A stretch of 64,000 nucleotides of DNA from Przewalskia tangutica (taxonomy: Eukaryota > Streptophyta > Magnoliopsida > Solanales > Solanaceae), in assembly GCA_029844215.1 (NCBI GenBank), contig CM056738.1:49178388-49242387 (forward strand), read 5' to 3'. Below the pieces are notes generated by a model that searched no databases, was not told the origin of the DNA, and saw only the letters and a list, made by a program, of their open reading frames with translations. Position numbers and translations under genes: made by a program. This document shows positions 10,643-22,594 of this stretch, one piece after another; position 1 is the first letter of the stretch; each line of letters starts with the position of its first letter.

Positions 10643-13600
10643 TGTCATGACCCGAACCCGGGCCCGTGACTGGTGCCTTACCCCGAGCACCCTAGTGAAA
10701 CAACATCAGAGAAATCAGCGGAATATAAAACAATAACATGAAGTAAGAATATAATAATCTGAGAAAAATTGCCTTTCGGCATGCATATATGAAAACTTAA
10801 ATCCGAACAGTTACATCCCATATACAACTCGCCTGGCAAGATTACATGCACCTAAGAGTGACATGACAACAATGGCGGACAGGGCCCGCCATACCCACGA
10901 ATGTAGCACCTACTACGACGGGGACTATACCATGATAAGCCTCGAGAAACGGCTTCCCAACGACGTGACCACGAGAGCTAGGATCAACGATCGTGTACCT
11001 CAACTGCGGCGTGAACGCAGCCCGAAGGAGGTCGAGATAATAGGTACCAAGTATGTGGCTGAAATCAGTAAATGAAATCATAGTTGTCTATATAAAGCGG
11101 GAGACATGTATGATAACCAAAATACGATTCCATGATAAATAGCGGTCATGTCAAGTCGTGACTCACGCCTCAAAGTCATCACTCAAATATAACAATGGGT
11201 CTCACGCCCACAACATCAATCATGCCTGTGGAATACCTTCTTCACCGGCGATCTATGATATAAAAGCACCAAGGAATACATGAACACGTGTCCCACCGTG
11301 TCATCATAACACCGCACGGGTAAGTCTGAAGGCGTGGCGACTACTAAAACCACGGTACAAACAAGGTCATAAATCAGATCATGAGATCTGTCTGCATCGT
11401 CACATGATCAAAGCCGCCACTCGCGCGATATCTAATGTGCGCGTCTAGCCTCGAACTTCCGCGACTCGCGCATAGGCCACTCCAATGGCCCGCATGAGGT
11501 ATTCCCGCATCGGTAGCTACTCCCGACAACGCCCCGACTCGCAGTCGCGTGGCACATGCACCGCATGACCATAAAGGCCGCGCACTAACACGGAGCTCCG
11601 CGACTCGCGCATAGGCCGGGACTGCATGAGGTATTCTCGAATCATAGGTCACACAGACCGCCGAGTCTACCCGCGTCGAGGCGCCTAACCTCCGGGATGA
11701 TGTCAAGGTGAGTGGTACAATACCAACATAACGGCTGATCGTTAACAACTTAAGCGCAATCGAGGGAAACCCCTTTACACAATCATCACAAGATACTAAC
11801 ACACGTAGCATCCTAGCATGTTTCCTTATCAAATCAACAAGAAAGTATTACAAGGCTATCACCAACCAACACAATCAAATTATTCACACAAGGTACTTTC
11901 TACTATAGGATTAACAAGATCGGGTTTTTATCCCCAAAGTACTTCATACATTAACTCTTTAAAAGATACGTTACTTTCACAAAAGTCACACAATACCCGT
12001 AGTATATAAAAATAGAGTGATTATCTTTTGAAGTAAATCAAACACTTCTCTTTGTAAAATCAAGCAACAACATTCTTTTCCAAACGTTCAAGTTTGCCTA
12101 ATTTCAAATGTTCAGGTTTCTCTTTTTTTCGAAAGGTTTCGTAGTTCATAGTTTTAATCCTTTAAAACAATTTTGAGAAACATATACCTTATGTGTGAGT
12201 AGTTTATTCTTGTTCATAAAAATCTTATTACAGCAGCCATGATCTAGGAAATATAATATCATTTTGTCTCATCTTAGCTTCTATGCAGATGGAGGTTTCT
12301 CGGTTTTAATAATACTTGATTAGTCAATACATTTCCCTTTATTAGCGCTGCAGTGGTTCGTTCGATACTTATTCTCATTTTCGAAATCAGTAAAACATTA
12401 TTCTTTTAAAATCAAGTACTCATTACTCGCGAATGAGGTTTTACAACATTTTTAGCAAAATGTTACATATCAAGTCAATTAGGTTAAGTCTCTTATCTTT
12501 CAAGATCAAGTCTCTTAACTTTTACAATAAATAAACCATTCTGTTACCTACATAGAGTCGTTATAACTAACTTCCCATAAAGCTATTATAACACCCTATG
12601 TTTTGAACCAACCAAACTAATTTAGCACATGCGTCTCTGGTACTACATAGTTTACAAAACATCATGCTAGAAAGGATAGGAAGAGGTTCACATACCTCGC
12701 GACGATTATCGACAATTAGCAATACGCTCACAAGATCGCACCCTGCTAGCCTTTTCCACTATTCAAGTAGAATACGCTACTCACAGTAGCTCCACCTATA
12801 CGGTTATACAAGTTTATCAAAGTTTAGACTACTCGGTTCCATATTCTACAGAAAATTCGACAGCACCTCCCCCCCCCCCCCCGCAACAACGTAAATCTCC
12901 TCCTCTATCGAGGCCGGCTACCAAGCCAACCAGGGGGGGTTTATACGTCTAACCGGACGTACAAAATTTACTTCATAGCAACTACACAAGTCTACTGTAA
13001 ATACAGTCCTATGTAAGTACAGTTCAATTCTCTTCTTTAATTTCAGGCTTAAGTCAAAAGACATTGCCGCACAACTATGTTCAGTTCTATATATAGTATA
13101 CTTCAACTATATATTCCTACAACATGTAATTTCCAATTACAATAGAAGGTCAAGAGTGTTTACCTCGATAAGCCCAAAATCATCCAAGTATAAAGTCGAT
13201 CCTGAGCAACGTTTAGCTCCTACTCCGGGTGCTCCAACCCGCTCCAAATAACCCTTAGAAGTTCTACGCAACTTCTTCTTAATACTCCAACCAACTAGGG
13301 AGATTTTCCTTAGGGTTTCGTTTTTGTATCAAGGAAGTATAATAGTATTTCTGGGCTTTTCGTATAAGTGTAATCTTGGAATACTACAAGGTATACGACT
13401 AAGGTAATTTGGGTATAGTAACAATACTTTGGAGAGTATTTCTACCAAGAGGGGGGGTATTTATACGAGACAACACCACAAGGGGGGGTGTATACCCCTC
13501 GGCCAACCCCACTAGGAGGGTACTCTCGGCCAGGGGAGGGCTCTCGGCCAAGGGCCTCACCAGGGGAGGGCTCGGCGAGGGCCTCACCAGGGGAGGAGGC

Positions 13601-14088
13601 TAGGATGAGATACTACACAAAGGGGAGAAGAGAGCTTTCAAGACTTAGCACAATTTTGGATGAAGAAGTTCATCAAAGGGGAGGGGTATTTATAGGTCAA
13701 GCCATGGCTAACCAATGGCCAAGATCAAGCCAAGTGTGGTGCAAGTGTAGGGCTAGGATTCACCCAAGTGTACCTTATCCATCTACCCACAAAATATCCT
13801 ACCAACTACTTGACAAAAAAACCATGACCAATCGTCCAAACCGCCCACCACAACGCCCAATATGAGGGTGACACTTGTCACCCTCCCGTTGGTCCAAAAT
13901 GTTTCGTCTCTCGGAAAAATCCTTAAAAATTAGAAATGACATAGCCGTAATTTATCCTACGCGAGTTGTGTAAAACGTTTCGTCGAAAAACGACTCTAAC
14001 CGGGTGTTGTGCACAAAAATCGAACCTATGCCTAACTTTAAAGCCCAAACTTTTCTACGTACATACTCTGAAAATACGGGGTATAACA
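10643..14088 (-). repeat. 3' LTR of element B (3446 bp)
   Basis: Runs from TGTCATGACCCG to GGGGTATAACA, followed by a polypurine tract, so this is the 3' LTR of a minus-strand element. An inverted TATA box lies at 13687-13694. The conserved CTATGCAGATGGAGG box is at 12244-12305 and the 33-bp quasi-palindrome at 12560-12592. Small open frames here recur in the other LTR (for example 11818-12009 and 29386-29577), so they are LTR sequence, not genes. Confidence 0.93.
13687..13694 (-). promoter_or_regulatory. TATA box, 3' LTR of B
   Basis: TATTTATA on the plus strand, TATAAATA in LTR sense, about 400 bases from the LTR tip as in element A. Confidence 0.65.
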
Positions 14089-14123
14089 TTCTGCCCTCCT
14101 TAGAAACATTCGTCCCGAATGTT
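14089..14123 (-). other. Polypurine tract and palindrome of B
   Basis: In element sense TAAGGAGGGCAGAA lies directly before the LTR tip. The palindrome AACATTCG...CGAATGTT is at 14105-14123. Confidence 0.83.
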
Positions 14124-15639
14124 CCTTCTAAGTCTCAAAACAATTGTGCGCCAGTATAGTCTTCACTACTATACTTACGAGAACAATCCTGCCACAACTG
14201 GCCACAGAAACACCTGCGCAAAATACTTACATCCAAGTTCACGAGGAATCACCTCTGACATCACAAAAGCCCTTACCCGAGGTCTAAAATATACTTCCTT
14301 CGCACCCTCTCCTTACAAAAGAACTGATCACCTCTATGCTCGCAATACATGCTCGCTTCTTCCCTTACGCGTCGTATCCTTCTCGTACACTCGAACTCTT
14401 TCTTACCATATCTCACATCGATTCGGTTCCAAATCTCGGGTTACTATCTCAACTTGGTCATCATTAATCGGGAACACTGCGGATGGATCTCCGATACTTT
14501 CTAGAATATAGCAACACGAAAAGACGGACATACTGCCTCCTAAGTTGGACGGCAAATGCTAACATATAGGTAACCTGGCCTATTTCCTCACATGATCTGA
14601 AAGGCCCAAGGTAACTCGGGCTAAGTTTCCTCAAAACTCATCACACCCTAGCCACATTCTGCTGAAACCGGTATGAACCAATAATCTGCACCTTGCCAAC
14701 ATCGAACCACTCGACCGACAACTTACACTTTAGCCCCCCAAGGCTTCATAAGGAGATATCCGCAAACTGAAATGGTAGCTATAAACATTCCCTCAACAGG
14801 AGACAACAATCCTCACAAGTACCCCTGAAATCCAAACATCGGCGAGGCGAATCGGTCGAGACTCACCGAGTTCCTAATCATGCCCGTAAAACTTCGAGAA
14901 AAAGCGGTGTACCACTGGCTCCACATGCGTCATAAGGTGAAGGTAGGAACCCCGTGCAGCCTTACAACCTTTCTGATATAACATCACTGCCAAATGCGGT
15001 CTGATGAAAGACACGATGGTGACCCATCGGCCTGCCATCGGTCGAACGCATCCACGAACTCGTACGATGGTTAACTAGAATTGGGCCTAACACCCTCGTG
15101 ACCCTACCACCTGGCGGGGCCACCACAAACTGATCCCACCATAAAATAGGTCGCGGGTTGACCCGCGGCATGGCCTCAACCCGACCCACTCTCGCATAAA
15201 ACACTTGCTCCCCGATCCGGAACAATCTTACTAATCACGTTACGAAAACCTAGCGGTCTTCTTAGCTCAACTACCCTCTTTCATTTTCCCACAACTCAAG
15301 GACTTATCACACAAACATATCTCACGTGCACTATGCACTCCGATAAGGGTCAAACATAAAATACATTTTTTTCTCGAGATGGCCTTACCTCTAAGGTCTC
15401 TATGTATAAGACTCTAAGGTTCACACTTCCTCTATCCCCCAAATCTTACTCGGTTAACTAACCATGATATCTAATCACAATTTCCACTTATGTTATCTGA
15501 ACATAATACTTAAGATATACTCATCTTACACGTACTAATCTCTGAGGTTAAGGATATACCAGTATCTCTTCTTCACTCCTTAGTCGTTCTAATCAAACCG
15601 CCGTAGAGCGCGTAGCTAGGAAGATGATGAATCGTCGCG
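14124..15639 (-). other. Internal region of B downstream of gag, with unrecognised block
   Basis: About 1.5 kb between gag and the polypurine tract. A block at about 15040-15230 has an open minus frame (14962-15225, 87 codons) beginning MFRIGEQ and containing APPGGRVTRVLGP. It is shared with C and E. The rest has no pol motif that I can identify. 15240-15640 resembles the matching parts of C, D and E and looks non-coding. Confidence 0.6.
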
Positions 15640-16195
15640 ATCATGAAGGTGAGTCCTTTTACTAGACATCCTTTCGACACATGGCCCGACGGCGCAGTAA
15701 AACAAGTACCAACTAAAAGACGACACTCGGGAGGGCGTGCATCGCGAACATCGGGAAAAATCGAATCGGTGGTGGAACCTACGTGTAGTGTGAACGGAAA
15801 CTCGAGCTCGACCAACTCCGCTTACCGAGCGTTACGAACGTGGAGGACCACTCGGCACTGGTGGATGTGCATATCCAGTCTGCTGCTGAGGCGATTCGCC
15901 TCGAAAGTTACTAAAGAACCTGCATTACGGCGCCTTCTCGCTTGGTTAACCGCTCGATCTACGTTTCTTGGCTGCTGCGCATAAGCCCGCATACGTGCCA
16001 TGCTCGAGCCTAATCAAGAATTACTCTTGCACAACCCTCTTAGATATTCATCAAGACTCGCGGTATATCGGTATACTCTCGTAGCCAAATCTATAGCTAA
16101 TGTGGTCGCCTCTTTGCAATCTCTATTCTCTGTTCGATGCCGTAGGCGAAGGTTCAACTTATCATGGCCGCAGTAGGAACTGCTGCCGCCGTGCT
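15640..16195 (-). pseudogene. gag: gag remnant of B, middle and 3' part
   Basis: In minus sense the segment near 16025-16110 reads RVYRYTASLDEYL, which lines up with RVHRYVTGLDDYM in the gag of A. Near 15680-15720 a knuckle-like CFT...GHVSKGC is visible with indels. The 5' part is displaced to 27863-28011 by the insertion of C. Heavy indels preclude a continuous frame. Confidence 0.6.
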
Positions 16196-16839
16196 TGTCA
16201 CGACCCGAACCGGGGCCCGTGACTGGTGCCTTACCCCGGGCACCCTCGTGATACAACATCAGAGAGAATCAGCGGAAATAAAAACATAAACATGAAACAA
16301 GAGACATGATAAATAAACAGGCCAACCAAAACAGTTGCCTTCTGTATATATTCATAAAATCCGAACAGTTATCCTTTTTACAAACTCTGCCCACAACAGT
16401 ACTACAGACCTCTAAGAAGTGACAATAACTATGACGGGACAGGGCCCCGCCATACCCCTGAATGTACAAGAACCTACAGACTCAGGGTAACATACCAAAA
16501 GATAAGCCTCCGGAGAAACGAGGCTTCCCAATCTGTTGGCGTGATCCTATGAGCGAGGATCCACAACCGATGTACCTCTACCTGCGGCATGAACGCAGCC
16601 CCGGGAGGTCGATAACAGTACCAAGTATGTGGCGAAAAATCAGAATGAAATCATAACGATCATATAAAGCAGGAGACATTTATGATAATCAAACTACATT
16701 TCAGAAAATAAAAGCGATCATGTCAAGTCGGGGACTCACGCCTCAAAGTCATCCTCACGTACGTGGAACTCCTTCGCCATTGGCCGATCTAGGTACAAAC
16801 CATGTGATACGTATAACATGTCTCGCCCATCTCATGGAC

Positions 16840-17060
16840 CCGATAGAAAGCGTGTGAAATACATTCCGGTTCATCTCATGAACTCGGTAGTCGGATGGAA
16901 TACATTCGGTCCATCCATGGGCCAGCGTAGTCGAGTGAAATACATTCGGTTCATCCATGAACGCGGTAGTCGAGTGAAATACATTCGGTTCATCCCATGA
17001 ACGCGGTAGTCGAGTGAAATACATTCGGTTCATCCATGAACCGGTGGTCGAGTAAAATAC
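16840..17060 (-). repeat. 40-bp tandem array in 3' LTR of C
   Basis: Six units containing GTCGAGTGAAATACATTC followed by GGTTCATCC. The paired LTR has the same six, two before and four after the solo LTR insertion. Units here lack bases at CCCGG and CCCA relative to the paired copy. Confidence 0.88.
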
Positions 17061-17701
17061 AGATTTGCACAACAAGGCTATCACACGCAAACATAGGCAA
17101 GTTACACACAACTTAAGGTACTATCATTTTATGCCAAAATCCGGTTCGACCTAAAGTATTACATACATTAACTCTTTTAAAAGATACGTTTCTTTCACAA
17201 AAGTCACACAATGTTCGTAGTATAAAATAGAGTGACTATCTTTTAAGTAAACCAAAACACTTCCCTTGTAAAATCAAGTAACACATTATTTTCCAAACGC
17301 TCAAGTTTGCCTAATTTCAAATGCTCAAGTTTCTCATTTTGAAAGGTTTCGTAGTTCATAGTTTTAATCACTTAAGAATATAATTCTCCTTTAAAACAAA
17401 TTTGAGAAACATATGCCTTATGTGTGAGTAGGTTGTTCTTGTCTATTACAATCTTATAAAAGCGACTATGATCTAGGAAATGTAATATCATTTTGTCTCA
17501 TCTTAGCTTCTATGCAGATGGAGGTTTATCTTTGGTTTTAATAACAATTAGTCAATACATTTCCTTTATTAACGCTGCAATGGTTTGTTCGATACTTAAT
17601 CTCATTTCAAATCGAGAAACATTATTCTTTTAAAACCAACTACTCATTACTCATGAATGAGGTTTTACAACATTTTAACAAAATTCATAACAAGTCAAAC
17701 T

Positions 17702-17840
17702 AAGTCAAGTCTCTTATCTTTCAAGATCAAGTCTCTTAACTTTCAAAATCAAGTCGTGTATAAGTCAAGTCTCTTATCTTTCAAGATCAAGTCTCTTAAC
17801 TTTCAAAATCAAGTGTATAAGTCAAGTCTCTTATCTTTCT
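17702..17840 (-). repeat. 60-bp tandem repeat, 2.5 units
   Basis: Unit contains AAGTCTCTTATCTTTCAAG then ATCAAGTCTCTTAACTTTC. The same repeat is at 25846-25986 in the 5' LTR. The frames running through it at 17657-17851 and 25636-25995 are repeat-derived. Confidence 0.85.
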
Positions 17841-18299
17841 ACAATCAATAAACCATTCTTTTACTACATAAAGTCGTTATAACTAACTTCCCATAAAGCT
17901 ATTATAACACCACATGTTTTAAACCAACCAAATCACTTAGCACGTATGCGTCACCGCACTACATAGTTCACAACAATCATGCTAGAAAAGATAGGAAGAG
18001 GTTCACATACCTCGCGACGATTATCGACAAATAGCAAAACGCTCCAAGTACTTCAACTCGTCGGCTACTCCTTAAGCCAAGTAGATCACGCCACACGTAG
18101 TACTCCACTCTAAAATGGTCATAGTACTTCTATCAAACCTTTCTTACCATTGAAGACTTATACCAATAAAAAGCCCTCTAATTCTACGGAAAATTCGCAA
18201 AGACTTCCCCGTTTTACTCACTTTTCCATCTTTCTCCAAGGCGAATAACCGTAATATATATATATATATATATAAGGCGTAATAATTAAACAACATAAA

Positions 18300-18460
18300 G
18301 AAGGATTACACGCCCAACGGTAGGCGGTTTACTATCACGCCTCCATAATAACAACAAGTAAAGAAGGGGATTACGCGCCCAAACGGTAGCGGTTTACTAT
18401 CACGCCTTCATACAATAATTAAAAAAGGGGATCACACGCCCAAACGGCGCGATTGAACAA
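18300..18460 (-). repeat. Tandem repeat, about 68-bp unit
   Basis: Three diverged units with ACGCCCAAACGGTA and GGTTTACTATCACGCC. The counterpart is at 26445-26595 in the 5' LTR of C. Confidence 0.8.
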
Positions 18461-19194
18461 TCTTCCTTAACCGAAATGTAAATCTGATCCAAAGTAAATA
18501 CGGTCCAAAGTAAATCAAATCCTTAAGTTGGGGTCTTTGGCCAACTTTGTCCATTTTACTTATCCAATTACTTCATTAGTCATCCAACTTATATTCCATC
18601 TTAATATAAGTTATAGTTCTGTGTTAATTACTTCTTCACAAGTAAGATACGTTTTACCATTTTAATGGCAAGCGGCCAATCCTTTCTTTTAACAAGTTAA
18701 CAAGATCCAACTTTTCCAAACTTTACTCCATATTTTATATACTCCATAATATACTTATAATATATGTATAATGACCAATTCACAAAGAGGTTAAGGTTTA
18801 CTACCTCAAATAGCCCAAAATTATCCAAGAACTTAATGTCGCTCCAAGCAAGTCTTAGCTCCAAATCTTTCCGCTCCAATCCGCTACAAGCAACCCATGT
18901 AAGCTCCTAACCAACTTCTCTTCAAGAACCAACTCAAAAAGTGAAGAACACTTAGGGTTTCCAACTAGTAAGTTTCGCCAAGGCATGAACAATAGGTTAG
19001 GGTGTGAAATCTTTTCCAACTCTTGGTACACAATCTTCCTAACACCTTAGGGAAGAACACTTGAGAGTTTAAGAATTGTTGGACAAATTTAGGTCAAGAA
19101 ATGGGCTCAAAAAACGAGCAAGGTCAAGGGAGAAGGAGGGAATTTCTTGTCTTGAAATGGTTAAGTGTGGAAGTTTTCATCAACTAAGGGTGCA

Positions 19195-19200
19195 TATATA
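19195..19200 (-). promoter_or_regulatory. TATA-like box, 3' LTR of C
   Basis: TATATA followed by AGG on the plus strand, in the position of TATTTATA in other LTRs. Repeated at 27379-27384 in the 5' LTR. Confidence 0.5.
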
Positions 19201-19716
19201 GGACAACGAGGGCTAGGATGAAGGCAAGTGTGTGGTTGAGATTGGGGACAAGTGTGTGTGGGTCCCACAAGCCACTTGTCCACACAAAATATCTAGCAAG
19301 ACTTGGCCACTTGTCCACAAAATATCTAGCAAGACAAGGCCACTTGTCTTGCCACTGTTAGCAAATTTCGGCCATGAGGCCACCTAGGGGTGACACGTGT
19401 CGCCTCCTACTCGCCCAAAATATTTCATCTTCCGAAAATATCCATAAAGGCAAAATCTCAAAACAAAGTGGGCCACAAAATCAGTAAATTTCTCCGTGGG
19501 CCCACGTGACCAATTCCGAAATAAAATTCCATAATTCTAATATAATTCAAGAAGCCCAAATACCAAATCTGGGAATCAATTCCCATCAACGAACCTTTTC
19601 CTTCACAAAACCGGAAACTTTTCCGTGAAAATCACATCTTTCTTTCTTTCCAAAATTTCGCCGTATTCTCGCACGCACATCCTCACCTATATACCCTGGA
19701 ACTACGGGGTATAACA

Positions 19717-19751
19717 TTCTTCCCCCCTTAGAAACATTCGTCCCGAATGTT
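19717..19751 (-). other. Polypurine tract and palindrome of C
   Basis: TAAGGGGGGAAGAA in element sense, next to the LTR tip. The palindrome AACATTCG...CGAATGTT is at 19733-19751. Confidence 0.85.
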
Positions 19752-19938
19752 CCTTCTAAGTCTCCAAACGTACTTGCGTCGGTATAGTCTTCACTACTAT
19801 ACTTACAAAACCGATCATGCCACCAATGGCCAGAATATAACATGTGCGCAAAACTCAAATCCAAGCCAACGAGGAATCATTTCTAATCTCACAACAGCTC
19901 CCACTAGCTTCAATTTACTCTAAGGCCATTCCCGGCCT

Positions 19939-20145
19939 TCACGATCCGATTCTGGTCGAACGCATCCACGAACCCGTACGATGGTTACCTAAACCTGGGC
20001 CTAGCACCCTCGTGACCCTACCACCTGGCGGGACCACCTCGAACTGACCCCACCCCAAACCGGGCTGCGGGTTGACACGCAACCTTGCCTCGGCGACCCA
20101 TTTCTTTGCGCCAAACTCTTGTTCCCCGATCCGGAACAATCTCAC
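19939..20145 (-). CDS. Unrecognised open frame downstream of gag in C (68 codons)
   Basis: Minus-strand frame beginning MRLFRIGEQ and containing VVPPGGRVTRVLGP, HRTGSW and a C-terminus STRIGS. I do not recognise it. The same segment occurs in B (15040-15230) and E (53169-53375), with amino-acid-level resemblance, and C and E stop at the same codon. It is missing from D. It is not similar to any pol domain of A that I can see. It could be a small accessory protein, the end of a longer protein joined by lost frames, or a non-coding functional segment. The start codon choice is weak. Confidence 0.4.
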   Translation of the reverse strand: MRLFRIGEQEFGAKKWVAEARLRVNPQPGLGWGQFEVVPPGGRVTRVLGPGLGNHRTGSWMRSTRIGS

Positions 20146-20599
20146 TAATCAAGTTACGCAAACCTAGTGGTCTTCTTATCATAACTATCCTTATATAATT
20201 CACACCACTCGGGGACTTATCACACAATTTTTTTTTTTTACCCCTCGTATACTATGCACTCCGACAAAGGTCAATCGTAAACAAATCTTTTACTCAAGAC
20301 GGCCTCGCATCTAAGGTCTCCACTTATAATATTCTAAGGTTCACACCTTCCATGACCCCAAACTTACCTCTTCAACTAGTCATGTTCTCTAAGTTATACT
20401 TAACACAATGCTATCTGTACATAGCACACAATAATAAGATCATCATATCGCAAAACAAAACTCTAGAGGTTAAGGATATACCGTATCTACCGCTTCACTC
20501 TAATCATAGGCACGCCTGCAGGCGCATGTATGAAGGCGATGAACACGCCATCGATCCGGTAGGCTGCGTCATCTTGCGGTACCTCCTATAAGCACATTC

Positions 20600-21700
20600 T
20601 CGTCACATGGCCGACGGCCGCAGTGAAACAAACACGATAAAAGACGACATTCCGGGATGACGCCCGCCACATCGTCTTGTGGCGAGGGCATGAATCCTGC
20701 GGCTAGAACTCACGTATATCTGCGGAACCGAAGCCACGGAGCCACGACGGTTCGAATACCGAGCGTCACGAAGGCGCGGAGGACCACTGCATCTTGGCGA
20801 AGGTGCATAACTAGCCTGCCGCTGAGGCGGTCCGCCTCGCAAGTTACCAAAGGACCCTGCTGTTACGGCGCCTTCGATCCGGTCATTTCGCCGACCTCTC
20901 CGTGCCTCACATCCAAGTGCGTGAGCTGCGTGCGGGCAATGTCCATGCCCGGTGAAGAGCTACGAACAATCCTCGCCAAGTAATCATCGAGCCGGTGGCG
21001 TAGCGGTGCACTCGCCCTCCATATCGGTGACTAAGGCGGGGACATACCGAGCCAACGAGTCAAACTCCACGTTGTACTCCTAACCGTACACGATGCGCCT
21101 TAACGTCAAAAATCGGCTCGAGCCCTCCTCATCCGTGGAGGCAAGAAATGTGCAAGAAATGCCCTTGAGAACTCGCCACTGGCTGGAGCGCATGTTCCCC
21201 TCGGGGCCGGTTCCCATGAATCAAACGATCATTGCAGATCACGCGGTGATGCGAACCAATACCGACTGCGCCTCGAGACTCGATCACTCGCGATCCAGTA
21301 GGCGTCGGATAAACTCACGAGGTCATCCTCGCTCTCGATCCATAGACGCTGGCGGGCTACAACTCGAAAGTCCGTAGTCTCAATGCGCTCGGGGTGAACT
21401 ACGGTGCTACTGGGACTGGGCTGCTGCATCCAGCCTCTCTCATATCGCCACGACCACGGCGATGGCAGAATCGCCATCTCCTTGTACCCATCTCATCTGC
21501 TCCGGTGTGGGATGGAGGCTCAGTCTTGTAGTCTCAAGGCCACCGCTGCGGCTCTAAACTCTGCCGGGCGGCGTCGCAAACTTCGCCGTCGGAAGAACTA
21601 TCTCGGTAACGGCCCGGGCCTGCCCGGTAACCTCCGTGCTCTGCTCACGGCTCCGCTCGGTGCCTTGCCCATGGGCCCCGATTGCCTTGCGTGGAGGCAT
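20600..21700 (-). pseudogene. gag: gag of element C (frameshifted)
   Basis: Starts at the ATG at 21700, which begins MPPR-like as in A. The piece around 21390-21250 reads VHPERIETTDFRVVARQ and IESEDD, matching VHPRAESLRLRDF and RPEDD of the gag of A. Near 20580-20625 a knuckle remnant reads CFTAAVGHVTRMC, with one expected Cys displaced. The order start, capsid, knuckle is intact but the frame is broken repeatedly, often at CAG or CCGG sites. No pol follows. Confidence 0.75.
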
Positions 21701-21869
21701 AAGCGCACATAAGAATACGTCGAGGAGTCCAACTTATAACACGGCTCTAAGGCACGATCTCGAGTGAGAAGAATAGAAACCAATCCTTAATGTCCTGCAC
21801 CTCACGATTATAGATGTGGTGCAACACACCGATAATCAAGACTACTGACACGTGCGTAGACACTTTCCG

Positions 21870-21894
21870 AGGACTAATCGCTCGATACCACTTT
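21870..21894 (-). other. Primer-binding site region of C
   Basis: Plus strand reads CGCTCGATACCACTTT before the LTR; element sense is TGGTATCGAGCG. The canonical CAG is reduced to CG exactly as in A, B and E. Confidence 0.82.
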
Positions 21895-22594
21895 TGTCAC
21901 GACCGAACGGGGCGTGGATCGTGCTTACCGGGCACCTCGTGATACAACATCGAGAGAATCGTGAAATAAAAACATAAACATGAAACAAGAGACATGATAA
22001 ATAAACAGGCAACCAAAAGCGGTTGCCTTACGTATATATTCATAAAACCGACAGTTATCCTTTTTACAAACTCGCCACAACATTACTACAGACCTAAGAA
22101 GTGACAATAACTATGACGGACGGGGCCCGCCATACACGAATGTACAAGAACCTCTGCACTCGTGGTAACATACCAAAAGATAAGCCTGAGAAACGGGGCT
22201 TCCCAATACTCTGATCTGTGATCCTATGAGCGAGGATCCACAACCGATGTACCTCTACTGCAGCATGAACGCAACCCCCAGAAGGAGGTCGATCTGACAG
22301 TACCAAGTATGTGGCGAAAAATCAGTAAATGAAATCATAACAGTCTATATAAAACAGGAGACATGTATGATAACCAAACTACAACTCATAACATAAAAGC
22401 AGTCATGTCAAGTCAGGGACTCACACCCTCAAAGTCATCCTCGTGCGTGGAACTCCTTCCTCACCGTGATCTAGGTACAAACCATGTGATACGTATAACA
22501 TGTCTCGGCCCATCTCATGGACCCAGTATAGAAACGTGTGAAATACATTCCCGGTTCATCTCATGAACTCGGTAGTTGGATGGAATACATTCCC
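21895..22594 (-). repeat. 5' LTR of C, right-hand LTR, first part
   Basis: Begins TGTCACGACCGAACG directly beside the primer site. Aligns with 16196-16915. It is interrupted after the second unit of the 40-bp array by a solo LTR and resumes at 25033. Versus its paired LTR it shows GTGACTGG changed to GTGGATCG and CAGAG changed to CGAG. Confidence 0.9.

Larger units (their letters stand above)
16196..19716 (-). repeat. 3' LTR of element C (3521 bp)
   Basis: Runs from TGTCACGACCCGAACC to GGGGTATAACA, then polypurine tract. It contains the 40-bp array (16840-17060), the CTATGCAGATGGAGG box (17468-17535), the quasi-palindrome (17876-17908), a 60-bp repeat (17702-17840), a roughly 68-bp repeat (18300-18460), a (TA)n run (18253-18273) and a TATATA box at 19195-19200. 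Confidence 0.92.

Noticed and set aside
11818..12009. 63-codon open frame repeated identically at 29386-29577
   Set aside because: The two copies are the same place in the two LTRs of B. AT-rich LTR sequence with no motif.
14119..14511. 130-codon plus-strand frame in the internal region of B
   Set aside because: Antisense to the element and without recognisable domain; composition matches non-coding internal DNA.
17657..17851. Repetitive frame with SLLSFKIKSLNFQNQ, also at 25636-25995
   Set aside because: Produced by the 60-bp tandem repeat in both LTRs of C.
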